Source of the DNA: Meandrina meandrites
Lineage: Eukaryota; Cnidaria; Anthozoa; Scleractinia; Meandrinidae
DNA: 64,000 nucleotides
Assembly (NCBI GenBank): GCA_963693305.1
Contig: OY855905.1
Coordinates: 35,355,637 to 35,419,636, forward strand
Direction of reading: 5' to 3'
The notes under the pieces were generated by a model. That model had not been told where the DNA came from. It made no database searches and saw only the letters and a list, made by a program, of their open reading frames with translations. The translations under genes were made by a program, and so were the position numbers. This document shows, piece after piece, positions 1 through 11,634 of the stretch (its first letter is position 1; the number at the start of each line of letters is the position of its first letter).

Positions 1-819
1 AGGCATAATGTGGCGAAAACGCTTCTGAAGCGAAGAATTATTTTCGAAAACATGCATGACGAATGCAAACTACACTCCTGACGATTTCAAAGGTACTGCT
101 TCCGTAGGCACACAGTGACTGTTCTAGAAAACTTGCACTCAGTTTAAAATGACACTCCACACTGATCAAGCTACCGTTACATTTCATAATTTATCACCTT
201 TGCATTTTAATCGAAATAGACGCTTGAAAGCTTCCCGTATTGACAGTGTTTATAAATGGCGTTCTGTATTTTCATAGTGAATAATGAAGAAGGACATGGA
301 GCTGGAGTAGCTTTCTTTGTAAAATAGTCTGGTTTAACTTGTCGAAATTCTTCTCTCAGTTACCTGTACCGCACAGGACTCATTTAAAATCGACTCGTTT
401 TGTAACAGAGGCAAAAGAATATATCACTAGCCGTATCGACGAGTTCTTCACATTCGGCCTATTTAGCGCGGATTTGCTGTTTCCATCGCAGCGCGCTGAA
501 ACGCTACATGTCATTTTCTTGATCTACTAGACTCAACCCCTTTTTAGGCTTTGTCAACTTGGCTTGATTTTAAAGTTTATTCAATCATATTCCCATTTTC
601 AGAACTCTGTCCTTACATTTAGGCAATATCGCAGGACCCTAAAGCTGGATTCCAGACACAAAATTGGCCATCAGAGTACTACTTTTATGTGATTTTGGAT
701 CATTTTGAAACCAGGTTTATTAGCTTTCTCATCATGAAACAAAAGGCCAAACAGGACCAATGAGAAAACTAGAAAATATAAATTTAGTAATGCAAAAAAA
801 AAAAAAACAAACAAAGCAT

Positions 820-888
820 TGCGTCGACCGGGAATCGAACCCGGGTCAACTGCTTGGAAGGCTATGCTCACCACTATACCACCGACGC
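820..888 (-). pseudogene. tRNA-Gly(UCC) locus, 3-nt deletion in anticodon stem
   Basis: Sixty-nine nt instead of 72; three bases of the 5' anticodon stem are missing. The flank on its 3' side is that of the first Gly-minus locus of a unit, while the flank on its 5' side is that of the second. The locus therefore looks like a fusion of two neighbouring tRNA genes. Confidence 0.8.
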
Positions 889-1214
889 CAGCTACTGTAG
901 TAGCGAAGTAAATATATATTGCTCATCTATCTGTTTTTCTCCCCTAGAAACAGAATAAGTTTTGTTTCTTTTTACGGTATAAAGAATAAGCCCCCTCTTG
1001 CATAGACAATTGATAAATGACCCAAAACTAATAACACCTGGCAAGGGGTTGCGATGGTAAATTGGTGTGCATATAGTGTTTGGGTTGGCACCGATAAATA
1101 ACAATAACAGATAAATCATAGAACCTTCGTTTACAGACACAGCTAGACTTGTATAAGTCTCTGCCTTACTTGACGATTAATCGGCATTCTTATGATGCTG
1201 GTAAGGGAAAAGGG

Positions 1215-1468
1215 TTGAGTCCACCTTTGACATGTTTGAGCCTAGTGGCTCACCACACCTGAGTTTATTTCGGTTAATTTCCGTAAGATAAAGTGACTAG
1301 CGATATTTCTACTCCCCCTAGATGGAATGCTAGTCTAGCGCAGAGTTATCCCCAACATTTAATTCGCCGGTACCCATTTGTACACCTGGGTGGAGAGAGG
1401 AAGCGTAGTGCCCCGACCAGGGCTCGGACCTGGACCGCTCGATCTAGGCCACCGCGCCTCCACCACCC
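1215..1468 (-). mobile_element. tRNA-derived SINE, array copy 1
   Basis: On the minus strand a tRNA-like head carries an A box (TGGCCTAGATCGAG) and a B box near GGTCCGAGCCC. It is followed by a conserved body containing GGTACCGGCGAATT and a tail ending near a polymorphic TTGAGTC segment. The copy sits at the same place in every unit, so it was present before the array amplified. Confidence 0.75.
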
Positions 1469-1497
1469 TTAAAAGACGAAGTCCCTGCTCATCTAAC

Positions 1498-1570
1498 GCG
1501 TCGGTGGTATAGTGGTGAGCTGTAGCTGCCTTCCAAGCAGTTGACCCGGGTTCGATTCCCGGCCGACGCA
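1498..1570 (+). tRNA. tRNA-Gly(UCC), 73 nt with one extra base before the anticodon stem
   Basis: Anticodon loop CTTCCAA gives anticodon UCC; the acceptor and T stems pair fully. One base is inserted at the D-stem/anticodon-stem junction. The upstream flank matches the third Gly locus of a unit and the downstream flank matches the fourth, so this is a fusion by recombination inside the tRNA gene. Confidence 0.8.
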
Positions 1571-1743
1571 ATAGATGCTATCTGACACATACTCCTCAGC
1601 CTAGGAGTCCTTTTTCAAGGCAATAACCACTTTCCATGATATGCCTTCCATGATAAGTTGCATCCAAGTTCCTAACGCCTGAACTGATAATACTTAACAC
1701 ATTTAATACATTTCTTGTTTTTCCACTTTGGATTAGTGTGAGC

Positions 1744-1815
1744 GGTCCCATGGTGTAATGGTTAGCACTCTGGACTCTGAATCCAGGGATCCGAGTTCAA
1801 ATCTCGGTGGGACCT
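1744..1815 (+). tRNA. tRNA-Gln(CUG)
   Basis: Full 72-nt cloverleaf with anticodon loop CTCTGAA. One change in the variable region (GGGAT for GCGAT). Downstream TTTTTT can terminate Pol III. Confidence 0.9.
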
Positions 1816-2531
1816 TAAAAGAGGTTTTTTGTTGTTGTTGTTGTTTTACGGCTAATATGACGGGGTAAGTGGAAATCAAGACTAGCCTACTTTTTTAGTG
1901 AGGTAGACAAAAACACTCAGAGTGCGTTTCCAAGATTGGATTTTTAATCTCAGATGACAAGGATACTTCGCTCGCAAAGAGACGAAGAATCCGATATTTT
2001 GCCATCCGCGTTAACACTGTTTGCACCGAACAGAAAATATCAGTAAGTATTTATTTTTCGTCCAAGGTATCCTATAGCTAGCCAAAATCATTTTACCACA
2101 CAAAAGCCTTCAAATATCACACGATGAAGCAGTTTTTCTTTAGCTTGAGGCATAATGTGGCGAAAACCGTTCTGAAGCGAAGAATTATTTTCGAAAACAT
2201 GCATGACGAGTGCCATGACAGCCCCGTTAACACTGTTTGCACTGAACATAAAATATCAGTAAGTATTTATTTTTCGTCGAAGGTATCCTATAGCTAGCCA
2301 AAATCATTTTACCATATAAAAGCCTTCAGATATCACACGATGAAGCAGTTTTTCTTTAGCTTGAAGCATAATGTGGCGAAAACGCATCTGAAGCGAAGAA
2401 TTTTGCGAAAACATGATGAATGCAAACTACACTCCTGACGATTTCAAAGGTACTGCTTCCGTAGGTACACAGCTACTGTTCTAGAAAACATGCATTCAGT
2501 TTAAAATGACACTCCACACTGATCAAGCTAC

Positions 2532-2983
2532 CTAGAAAGTGGCTTTTGTGGTTCCAAATTGCATATGATTAAATGAGAAAAAATGTTGAGGCGCTCGGGC
2601 CGCGGATGGTTCGTGGAGGTTTACCACTGAAATATTGTCGTTTTGCCGGGAAAGGATGTAACATTGGGCACTTTTTCGGTATGTATTTATAGAATGACTG
2701 TCGAAGCCTTTGAATTGGATGCGTTTTGAGGGAAAGATGGCAAACTTTGAGAATTACAGCTCATTTCATGAACTCGGGTCTGCATTCTGGCGGTTCGAGT
2801 GTGCAACCTTTCGCTTCGCTTTGATGGTTGGGAGCAATTGTAGAATTAGCATATTATGCTAATTTCCAAAGCTCACATGAATATGTAATATAAGATTGAT
2901 AAAACAATAAACATTTGACAATTTTAGATCATTTTATTTATTTTCAGTCGTATCTTAAGCTTTGGCTACCTGTGACGCTACAT
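2532..2983. other. Unidentified 450-bp segment replacing array sequence
   Basis: Array text stops after the tail phrase ending in gatcaagctacc and resumes at the spacer phrase gctacatgtcattttc. The DNA between has no counterpart in other units and no convincing ORF. It ends in a pyrimidine-rich stretch with an AG that looks like a splice acceptor, but nothing recognisable follows. Confidence 0.5.
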
Positions 2984-3286
2984 GTCATTTTCTTGATCAA
3001 AATAATACTCATCCCTTTTTCAGGCTATGTCAACTTGGCTTGAATTTAAAGTTTATTGAATCATATTCCCATTTTCAGAGCTCTGTCTTTAGGCAATATC
3101 GCAGAACCCTAAAGCTGGATTCCAGGCGCAAAATTGGCCATCAGAGTACTACTTTATGTGATTTCGGATCATTTTGATGCCAGCTTTATTAGTTTTCTCA
3201 TCATGAAACAAAAGGCGAAACAGGACTAACTCATGAGAAAACTAGAAAATATAAATTAGTAATGCAAAAAATATAAAGCATTATAT

Positions 3287-3306
3287 TGCGTCGGCCGGGA
3301 ATCGAA
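3287..3306 (-). pseudogene. tRNA-Gly 3'-end fragment
   Basis: Only the last 20 nt of a tRNA-Gly remain. The sequence then jumps to spacer text that repeats upstream material, marking one edge of a local duplication. Confidence 0.8.
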
Positions 3307-3510
3307 GGTTTATTGAATCATATTCCCATTTTCAGCTAGGAAATATTGCTGAACTTTAAAGTTGGATCCCAGACACAAAATGGCCCGTAAGAGTACAAGG
3401 ATTAATTTGATACCAGGTTTCTTAGTTTACTCATCATGAAACAAAAGGCGAAACAGGACCAATTGATAAGAAAATTACAAATAGATATAAGTAGAATAAA
3501 ATTAAAGCAA

Positions 3511-3582
3511 TGCGTCGGCCGGGAATCGAACCCGGGTCAACTGCTTGGAAGGCAGCTATGCTCACCACTATACCACCGACGC
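3511..3582 (-). tRNA. tRNA-Gly(UCC)
   Basis: Perfect 72-nt consensus copy: all four stems pair, anticodon loop CTTCCAA. Downstream on the minus strand the spacer is T-rich. Confidence 0.95.
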
Positions 3583-3821
3583 AAATTGCTGGTATTAGCA
3601 GCAGCAAAGCAAATATTTATTGCCTATATATCCTTTTCTTTTGATCCTTCTTAACACTTTATACAGCGTTCAAACACGTTTCAACTTGTGATTTCGCAGT
3701 AAGAACATTCAATGCTAACTGACTTCAGGCCACATAACAATTACTGCATTCTTCTAATGAATTGTGACAGTACACGTAATTCAGTCCAATGACTGCAAAG
3801 TGTTATACTTTTAATAAACGA

Positions 3822-3823
<2 letters not shown>

Positions 3824-3853
<30 letters not shown>

Positions 3854-3920
3854 CTTCTTCTTCTTCTTCTTCTTCTTCTTCTTCTTCTTCTTCTTCTTCT
3901 TCTTCTTCTTCTTCTTCTTC
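3824..3920 (+). repeat. (CTT)n microsatellite, about 32 repeats
   Basis: A 97-bp uninterrupted CTT run. It reads as polyphenylalanine in one frame, which is an artefact. Other units have no such tract here. Confidence 0.98.
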
Positions 3921-4070
3921 AAATTTATCAGCGGAATGGTTTCATTGGTGGAATGGTACTACCTTGATGTAATTTTGGATCATTTTCCTGCCAGGTTTAT
4001 TACTTTTCTCATCAAAAAACAAAAGAAGTCAGACTTATTGACTATAAAATGAAAAAAAATGTACATTTCC

Positions 4071-4124
4071 AACCCGGGTCAACTGCTTGGAATGCAGCTA
4101 TGCTCACCACTATACCACCGACGC
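4071..4124 (-). pseudogene. tRNA-Gly(UCC), 3' end missing
   Basis: The last 18 nt (3' acceptor strand and part of the T arm) are replaced by unrelated spacer. The anticodon arm also has one substitution (aatgcag for aaggcag). Confidence 0.8.
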
Positions 4125-4225
4125 CAGCTACTGGATTTGGGGCAGCAAAGTAAATATATATTGCTTATCTATCTTTTTTCTTTTCCGTGTTAACTTTATA
4201 CAGGATTCGAAGACGCTTCCGGAAC

Positions 4226-4398
4226 ATAAAGTGACTAGGAATATTTCTACTCCACTGGATGGGATGCAAGTCTATCGCAGGGTTACCCCAGCAGTAAATT
4301 CGCCGGTACCCATTTATACACCTGGGTGGAGAGAGGCAGCGCATTCCCCCGGCCAGGGATCGAACCTGGACCGCTCGATCTAGGCCACCGCGCCTCCA
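4226..4398 (-). mobile_element. tRNA-derived SINE, array copy 2, partial
   Basis: Head and body are present, with a B box GGTTCGATCCC closer to a functional tRNA consensus than in the other array copies. The distal tail beyond the aagtgactag segment is missing. Confidence 0.7.
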
Positions 4399-5172
4399 TC
4401 CCGCTTAAAAGACGGAGTTGCACTTGACGGTTTTCTTCACTCAATATGGACTATCAAGTTAGTGCTCTCAGTAAGCACAGCCTTACTCGTGATTAAAGAT
4501 GATCAGTGAAAAAAAAGATTAGTATCAATCCCTGCTCATCCAACGAGTCGGTGGTCTAACGCAATGAACTATCAAGTTAGTGCTCTCAGTAAAATAAAAA
4601 AAAAATAAAAAGAACCTTAATTTATCGATCGTAGAAGCAACGATGTTCTGCTAGAAAGAACAAGGAACAGTTAAATACAGAGGTCTGGTGATCATTTCAT
4701 TTAGTCTCTTTCTCCAGTATTCTTTTGTGTGTCTGTAAGCTCATCGTTGGTGTGAAAACAGTTGCTCAAAAACAAAGAAACATTTCACAGGTTCTTACAG
4801 TGAATTAAGCCTGTGTGCGACGACGCCGAGGGCGACTACAAAATGGCGGTTTTGAATGTTGTTTTTTCAATTTCTTAGTGCAAAAATACAGAAATGAGAC
4901 TCGTCAATTGAGTTTAATAAATATCGTATATTCTACTGAGATTTGCGTCATCATGAAATAATTTGTAGAAAACTGAAGAAATGGGGTTTGATCAGTGCCA
5001 AGATATCCAAACTAAATCGAAAACTGGGAATCTTTCGTCTAGTGCCTTATTGGACTAAAATTTAGATAAAATGTTAGGATGTTGGCAGGTGGCAGGTCAC
5101 AAGCTCGACGCCCGTTGGGTACAGAAAAATTTTCTTTTCTTTTCGAGAACGCTTCTTTATTTATCTATTCAA

Positions 5173-5235
5173 GGTCCCATGGTGTAATGCATGATAGTAC
5201 TCTGGATTTTGACGAGTTCAAATCTTGTTGCACCT
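5173..5235 (+). pseudogene. Fossil tRNA-Gln relic of the array unit
   Basis: Starts like tRNA-Gln (GGTCCCATGGTGTAATG) and ends with a recognisable T arm and acceptor. About 9 nt are inserted after the D arm and the anticodon stem is gone. The same defects recur in every unit. Confidence 0.75.
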
Positions 5236-5498
5236 AATGAAAAACAGCTTTATTTTTAGAAATGCAGAAGTTAAAACTATAAAGAATATTGGAAAAAAAT
5301 AGAAAAGGAGGAAATTAGTATAACGTTATATATATGAAGTAAAACTTTGAGTACGTTGACTGCATAATTTCTACGTCTTCCCTCTACTGTCCACCAGTGT
5401 AGGTATGGATTAGAGAATCCGCTCAAACCTTTTAGTAAAATCATTTGATGTAAGAAAATATTAATCACAGATAACAGATCGGAAAGTACGTCCACATG

Positions 5499-5570
5499 GC
5501 GTCGGTGGTATAGTGGTGAGCATAGCTGCCTTCCAAGCAGTTGACCCGGGTTCGATTCCCGGCCGACGCA
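5499..5570 (+). tRNA. tRNA-Gly(UCC)
   Basis: Consensus 72-nt gene with an immediate downstream T-run (ttttttttt after gcaatgctttg). Occupies the fourth Gly position by its upstream flank. Confidence 0.95.
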
Positions 5571-6135
5571 ATGCTTTGTTTTTTTTTATCACTAATTTTG
5601 TATTTTCTAATTTTCTCATCAGTTGGTCCTTGTTCGCCTTTTGTTTTATGATGGCAAAACTAACAAACCTGGTACCCCTAAGCCAAGATGTCCTTTTTAA
5701 GGCATTGACAACTTTTCATGTCTTTCATGATGAGTTGCATCCATAAGGCACAGAATTACTCCGAATTATTTTGAAGACTCTGTATTTAAAAAATGGCACA
5801 AGTTCATAATGCATGAACTGATAATACTTAATACATTTAATACAAGTCTTGCTTTTCCACTTTTCCACAGTTTTTGTTGTTGTCGTTGTTGTTGTTTTAC
5901 GGCTTATATGAAGGGGCAAGTGGAAATTAATACACCTCATTCGATGATTTAGCATTTACTGATATTTTATGTTCGGTGCGAATAGTGTTAACGCGGTTGT
6001 CATGGTAAAATATCAGATTCTTCGTTTCTTTGGGAGCGAAGTATCCTTGTCATCTGAGATTAAAAATCCAATCTTGGATTCTCCCAAAGAAACGCACCCT
6101 GAGTATTTTTGTCTACCTCAAATAAAAGTCTTTAT

Positions 6136-6286
6136 TATTCCACTATTGCGCCATTTTACCATATTAGGGCAAAAGAACGCGCAAAATATGCCAAGTTATT
6201 ACACTGTAGAACAAGGCAAAAATATGGACTGAAAGCGGAGGGACAAAATGGCCGAACTAAACTTTATTTTTTAGTGGAATAATAAA
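6136..6286. mobile_element. MITE with ATTCCACTA termini
   Basis: Begins TATTATTCCACTATTGCGCC and ends in the complementary TAGTGGAATAATA. Related copies lie at 38124 (same strand) and 34210-34303 (opposite strand). Confidence 0.55.
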
Positions 6287-6293
6287 TCCCTTA

Positions 6294-6697
6294 TTCGATT
6301 GTATAACATACAATACGAGCGGACATTTTACTCATTGCTCGTATTTTTCCTCACCCCTTCGGGGCTCGGAAACTGGCTATGCAACACGCAAAATATCCGC
6401 GCGTATTTAACAATTAGCCCATGAGGCGAAGCCGAATGGGCTATTGACTCCGTGGCCCTTGAGGGCGAAGGGCCTAATTTTTTTAGTATCACCCAACTAG
6501 TCGGGCAGAAAAAGCAATAATTAAGTTAGCAAATGCAAGTTGAAGAAAGATTTATTTGGGAATAAAACGAAAGAAAGCGTCACGAATTTCGCTACTCGAT
6601 GACTATTACTAATAGTCCTCTAGTAGCGTATCCAATCAAAATGTAGGATTTGCATTAGTCCACTAGTTGGGTGATACTAATATATGTTATACCATCG
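6294..6697. mobile_element. MITE with GGTATAACATA termini, split by a second MITE
   Basis: Left end TTCGATTGTATAACATA, right end TATGTTATACCATCGAA. A short GC hairpin (cccttcggggctcgg) lies inside. A compact uninterrupted relative occurs at 38260-38383. It is interrupted by another element from about 6409. Confidence 0.6.
6407..6680. mobile_element. Hairpin-capped MITE (TTAGTATCACCCAACTAG family)
   Basis: Terminal inverted repeats TTAGTATCACCCAACTAGT at 6483-6501 and its complement at 6661-6680. Outside the left repeat there is a second palindromic block, 6410-6479, with nested stems AATTAGCCC/GGGCCTAATT and AGCCCAT/ATGGGCT. Inserted in the GGTATAACATA MITE. Confidence 0.6.
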
Positions 6698-6929
6698 AAT
6701 GAGGTGTATGTATTTATTTTTCGTCAAAGGCATCCTATAGCTAGCCAAAATCATTTTACCATACAAAAGCCTTCAAAAATCACACGATGAAGCAGTTTTT
6801 CTTTAGCTTGAAGCATAATGTAGCGAAAACGCATCTGTGGCGAAAACTCATCTGAAGCGAAGAATTCTGCGAAAACATGATGAATGCAAACTACACTCCT
6901 GACGATTTCAAAGGTACTGCTTCCGTAGG

Positions 6930-7143
6930 GGATATAGCGAGTTTCGCCTATAACGAGTTTCGCCCACATTGTTTCGCCCAGAACGAGAATGGTTTAGAAT
7001 GGATAAGAACGAGATATACTCATGTGTTTAGCACGCTTGTTTCGGCTCGTGGATTTAAGAACGAGGTATACTCATGTGTTTAGCGCGCTTGCTTCTGGGC
7101 GAAGCGCTTCATGGGCGAAACTCGTTATAGGCGAAACCCGCGG
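6930..7143. mobile_element. Foldback MITE with GAGTTTCGCC termini
   Basis: Left arm repeats CGAGTTTCGCC twice and the right arm holds the complement (GGGCGAAACTCGTTATAGGC). Inside are two near-copies of about 50 bp sharing tatactcatgtgtttagc. The flanking array word gcttccgtagg is present on both sides with a small indel, suggesting a long target duplication. Confidence 0.65.
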
Positions 7144-7592
7144 CTTCCTCCGTAGGCACACAGCGACTGTTCTAGAAAACATGTTTAAAATGACACTCCA
7201 CACTGATCAAGCTACCGTTACATTTTATAATTTATCACTTTTGTATTTTAATTGAAATAGACGCTTGAAACCTTCCCGTATTGACAGTGTTTATAAATGG
7301 CGTACCTGTATTTTCAAGGTGAAGACCGACCGCTGAGCCAGTGAACTTTTCTCGAATCCTGTCCCCGGCAAAGAAACACCGGATCATGAATACTAAGAAT
7401 CCGAATTTATATTAAATCTAATGAATCCAAAATCTGTTTTTGGAATCTGGATTAACGCACCCTCAGTGATACTCAGTGCTAGCGACTCCAATACAAACTT
7501 TGTGATGCGGACTTCAGGTCGATTTCTAAAATATGCGGTTTGTTTCTTTATAATTTAAACCCGAAATTTTCAAAACAAAAGTGTTACCACCA

Positions 7593-7664
7593 AGGTCCCA
7601 CCGAGATTTGAACTCGGATCGCTGGATTCAGAGTCCAGAGTGCTAACCATTACACCATGGGACC
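7593..7664 (-). tRNA. tRNA-Gln(CUG)
   Basis: Consensus 72-nt gene, anticodon loop CTCTGAA. The minus-strand downstream sequence has TTTTGTTTTG within 25 nt. Stands head to head with the Gln(UUG) locus 390 bp to the right. Confidence 0.95.
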
Positions 7665-8057
7665 CGTGTACACTTTCACATTAAATAATTTCACCTTTAT
7701 CATTTATTTACCGAGCTCAAAACTTACAATTTTCATTATTTACACACCCATGTTGTTTTTAAAACATGAAAAAGTACTTTTCATCATGTAATGAAACTTA
7801 AACAAAAACCTTTTTAACTATACATTGTGTCAGTGGAAGCCATCCTAACGATTACAAGAAATCGCTTAATAATTGATAACAAATTAGTTTATGGCGAAAA
7901 CCTCATTAGGATATAAGATTTTAACTAGACTAGAACGAGACAACATACGAGTACCGTTTTGCTCTTTTGCACTGAGAAATTAGATCATTTGTCTTCTACT
8001 AATTTACTGCCGATCTTAATTTAGAACAGAACTAAACTTGTTTTAATTCCATTGAGC

Positions 8058-8129
8058 GGTCCCATGGTGTAATGGTTAGCACTCTGGACTTTGAATCCAG
8101 TGATCCGAGTTCAAATCGCGGTGGGCCCT
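8058..8129 (+). pseudogene. tRNA-Gln(UUG) with acceptor and T-stem mismatches
   Basis: Anticodon loop CTTTGAA gives UUG. The 3' acceptor reads GGGCCC and the T stem has CGCGG for CTCGG, giving one unpaired position in each stem. Probably not functional. Confidence 0.7.
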
Positions 8130-9029
8130 TCACATACTCTATTTTTTCATTAAACGACGTTTTTTGGACTTACTAAAACTGACTGTAAGTATTACGGTCG
8201 GAGTCAAAGTATTGTATTTTTTTTTTTTCGCTTGCCCAGGGCAAGTTGAAACTAGAACGGGAATCGTCACCAAGCAATGTCGATTCCATTCTCCTTGTCG
8301 GTGGAGCTAGGGCTCGAGAAAAGGGATCAAGATGAAGGACATGGAGCTAGAGTAGCTTCCTTTGCCTCTAAAATAGTCTGGTTTAATTTGTCGAAGTTGC
8401 GCCTCAGTTACCCGTACCGCACAGGACTCATTTAAATCGACTGGTTTTGTAACAGAGGCAAAAGAATATACTAGTTGTACCTATCGGTAAGTGCCAACGA
8501 GCGAAATATGCATGTTTGTTTATAAGAACGGATACCGAATGGTTTTCGATAGAACTTTATAATTTGAAATGACCAAAATATGGTAAATCGTAGTTTATGT
8601 AATACGAGAAGAAAGTGTATTGATTTTATTCGTATTGATTTATTCGTATCGTATTTATTATCCTTTGAGCGAAAATATAAACGTTATTTGATTTGGGATG
8701 AAATCATCGGTTAAACAATTGCTATAAGCAAAAGTAACACTTAAAGGTAGCATTTACCCGACCGTGGCATTCTCGTAAGTCAAGAAAACTCCATATGAAG
8801 TCATATCAGTAGTCCGCTTTTGATTTTCCTGTCTCTCTTGAGAAATCAAAGGACTCCAAAGTCGAAAGATTATTTCATCGCTTTGAAGACCTTGATGTTC
8901 ATTTTTTTGGCGGTCGAGTATTCTGTAGGGTATTCTCTTTCCATTTAGAGTTCCATAAAGGTGTATTTGTCGTGAAAGGAGTGAATGAGCACATTGAATA
9001 TTTTAACAGCGAGCCGTGTGGACGCCAAG

Positions 9030-9124
9030 TGGACGCCATTTTGGTCATTTGCTCTTTAGCAAGGAGAGAGAGACTGGGGACCAGTTTGGAAGACACCGCG
9101 GAAAAACGCACCGCGCATGCCTGC
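9030..9124 (+). promoter_or_regulatory. Promoter-like module with YY1-like and NRF1-like words
   Basis: Contains GGACGCCATTTTGG (complement resembles a YY1 site) and CCGCGCATGCCTGC (resembles an NRF1 half palindrome). It sits upstream of an ATG that opens a 121-codon ORF. The match is by eye only. Confidence 0.3.
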
Positions 9125-9482
9125 AACGTCACGATTCTGGAATGAAAACAAAGCCGTTTTCGCTGCTGAAAACTTCGACTTTTGTGCGGAGAGGGAAGTA
9201 ATTTGTAAGTATTGTAAGCGAAATTCGTTTTTTGGACTCAGGTTTGATCTTGAATCACAAGAGGAATTTACCATTGCAGATCTGGAACAGAATTTTTACG
9301 CGAAAACTACTCTGGGAACTCGTGCGATGATATGCTGTTACATCGACAACAGAAGCAAATCGGATGTTTATTATTTCCGTGAAAGTAGTTTATTTGCCGG
9401 GAGACCTTGCAGCATAATGAGAACTAAGGAGCAAGGAAATGGCCACAATGATGTTCCTGTGTTCACTGAACGACATGATTGA
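9117..9482 (+). CDS. Hypothetical 121-codon ORF, possibly a first exon
   Basis: I do not recognise the protein. It begins MPATSRFWNENK and has a mixed, non-repetitive composition with three early cysteines. A GTAAGTATT donor-like site occurs near 9204, so the real exon, if any, may stop there. An inverted, related start region (GKTHxAC words) lies at 12250-12340. Coding status is uncertain. Confidence 0.25.
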   Translation: MPATSRFWNENKAVFAAENFDFCAEREVICKYCKRNSFFGLRFDLESQEEFTIADLEQNFYAKTTLGTRAMICCYIDNRSKSDVYYFRESSLFAGRPCSIMRTKEQGNGHNDVPVFTERHD

Positions 9483-10590
9483 CTGTTTGCACTTGGATTC
9501 CAGTTCGGATTTCGGCTTGCTTGTAATTTCACATAGAGCGACCAGGGTATTTACTCGAGCTATAAATAAGCTTCATTAGAAATATTGGACCATTAAAGAT
9601 GGAGCCTTCACGTTAACAGGCCAGTTTTTTTCTTAGATTATCAAATGATAAATATGTGATAAATAGGGTTGTCTTGTAGTGTCTTGAATATTTACCAATT
9701 TATTTTCATATTCAAGTTTTGAGTAATTTATTTATTAAGTATAAACTATTTTATGGGAAGCATCACTGATCAGTGTATTTTTTGCCCATTATCGAAAAAG
9801 GAATCATCGATTTCTATATTTTATTGTTTTCATTCAGTGCTAAACCAAAACTTAAAATGTATTAATGTATCTGTAAATCTGGCTACCTTCCGTTTTTACC
9901 TCTCTAGTTATTTCATGTAGCCACTACCCTCTCTCTCTCTCTGTCTCTCCATTAAAATTAAATTTTGCACATAAAATATTCCTATGCAATCAAAGGGCGA
10001 GAAAGCTTGTTGTTGGTTTGCCCAGTGTGGGTTTTCTATGAAGGAATGCTAGTAAGAATATTTTACAATTGCTGTTTTCAATGGATTTGAGCCTTTTTAG
10101 AGGTGAAATCACAGTGGTTTTTTCTTTGCTATTTACATTGGAAAAAAGAGCTTTGAACCAATGTCACCCAATGTTGCTGTCTTACATGTAATTAAGCCAT
10201 TCAGATTTACTATTATGTACTTTACTCGTGTGGTTTTACTTTGCCTCAGATTGATTTACAACATGTGTAAATATTTCAGAGATAATTCTTTTGCTTCAAT
10301 AAACACAAGAGGATTGAAACATGATGGTAATCATTCATAATGGTACACTTTGGAGAGAAAGACACATACTATTTAGGAGTGAGTTATTTACATTCTTGAA
10401 GCCAAGTTTGCATGCATGCATATCCATGTCAGCTCAATGTGATTTACATTCTGATGAGACTGTTTGTTCATCATATGCAGAAAAATGAACATAATAGTAG
10501 TTTTGTCTCTCTTAAAAGTAACCTATAAATACTACAAGTTTGGCAGTGAAATTACAAGTGCAGTTTTCTGGAGACTGGGTGAACATTGGA

Positions 10591-10734
10591 AATGAGCGAC
10601 CTAAACATCTTGGTGCAATCTGGACCAATCTGGGAACACCAGTCACAGGCTAATCACGAGATTGACTGGGAGGGGGTCCAGATCCTTGACAAAGAGTCTA
10701 TAGAAATCATAAGGAAAATCAAGGAAGCCAATTA
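10591..10734 (+). other. 47-codon ORF, possible remnant of a retroelement endonuclease C terminus
   Basis: ATG at 10591 opens an ORF with NHEIDWEGVQILDKES followed by a basic IIRKIKEAN end. The HxIDW...V...E layout resembles the C-terminal part of GIY-YIG endonuclease domains tied to Penelope-like retroelements. That is a resemblance from memory, not an alignment. Confidence 0.3.
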
Positions 10735-11634
10735 AGAGATGGGGCTATGATCTTCCTGCCATTTTTAACCACTTGGCACTTGACTAAACAACATGCAACC
10801 ATGTGACAGGGTGGAGCTCACTTTGCTAATCGAGACTATGATGAGGTAGAAAGCTACACTTAATTTGCTTAGACCTTGTGACAAGTTTATTCATTATTGT
10901 CTTTGAATGACAAGACAAATAGCAAGAGTACAACACATACTGCAATGAGTAAATATTGAATCTATACTGATAGACCCTCCTTATTGATGTGCTTTGCTAG
11001 TTTGTAAGGTAGTGAAACATAAAGCAAAAATTAAACTGTCCTGAAAATGACAAGCATCAATTTTGTTATTACCAGGAATAAATATGTAATGAATCGGAAA
11101 AATGAAAGGCTTGCCATATATATACATGTAATCTGCTAATAATCAAAATGACCATAGTCATCACAAATAAGGCCAAAATGTCTTGTCGTTTTTTGTTGTT
11201 GAGTGATGAAAATTACCATGTTTAGTTATCTTCTACAAATCAACCACTTGGGATTTAAAAACATTTTTTTTTTCAGGCTAAAAATTACAGTAATCTCTAG
11301 CTAATCAAAGCAATACCAGTGTATTGATCTTTAACATTCTGCATCCATCTAACAGCTTCGATAATAAAATTATTATTCCATGTTATGTAACAAAGTAAGT
11401 ATGATGTGTTTATTAAAAGGTTTTATGAACCTTTACTGAAAATAAAAACACAGGATACTACAAGAATCGTTTTTAAAAGCAATAATTTATAAGTAACCTG
11501 AATGAGAAATGGAATTTTCATAGAATTACCTTTCTGTTCTAGTTAGCCTCATGATCTTTAGTGCAAACTTTTTAAGCTTGTAATACAACAAAGAAAAAAG
11601 ACTGGAGGGGTAGAAACTGCATTTTATTTATGTC

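Larger units (their letters stand above)
1..2531 (+). repeat. Array unit 0, partial and rearranged
   Basis: Starts inside a unit tail. The two Gln genes that should follow are deleted, with tail joined to post-Gln spacer near 285-290. It then runs through a fused Gly locus, spacer, SINE, Gly plus and Gln plus. The tail is then duplicated: the copy ending near 2210 jumps back to the segment beginning at the conserved gttaacactgtttgcac text. No protein-coding gene is seen. Confidence 0.75.
5931..6708. mobile_element. MITE-bounded segment with an inverted piece of array
   Basis: A 16-bp perfect inverted repeat, TACACCTCATTCGATG at 5931-5946 and its complement at 6693-6708, encloses the segment. 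Inside, 5957-6132 is array tail sequence in reverse orientation (the conserved cgaacataaaatatcag text reads backwards). It is followed by two kinds of MITE. The structure suggests inversion between palindromic element copies. Confidence 0.6.
2984..7592 (+). repeat. Array unit 1
   Basis: Begins in the post-Gln spacer. It holds a duplicated Gly-minus region (3287, 3511, 4071), a CTT microsatellite, a SINE copy, the fossil Gln relic and one Gly plus. The third Gly locus and the Gln plus locus are deleted; near 5860 the spacer joins directly across the place where Gln should lie. An inverted segment and several MITEs occupy 5931-6708. Confidence 0.75.

Noticed and set aside
3789..4052. Polyphenylalanine ORF
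   Set aside because: Product of the CTT microsatellite.
5513..5746. Short ORFs beginning MVSIAAFQAVDPGSIPGRR at many positions
   Set aside because: They are tRNA-Gly genes read as protein; the peptide is the translation of the D, anticodon and T arms.
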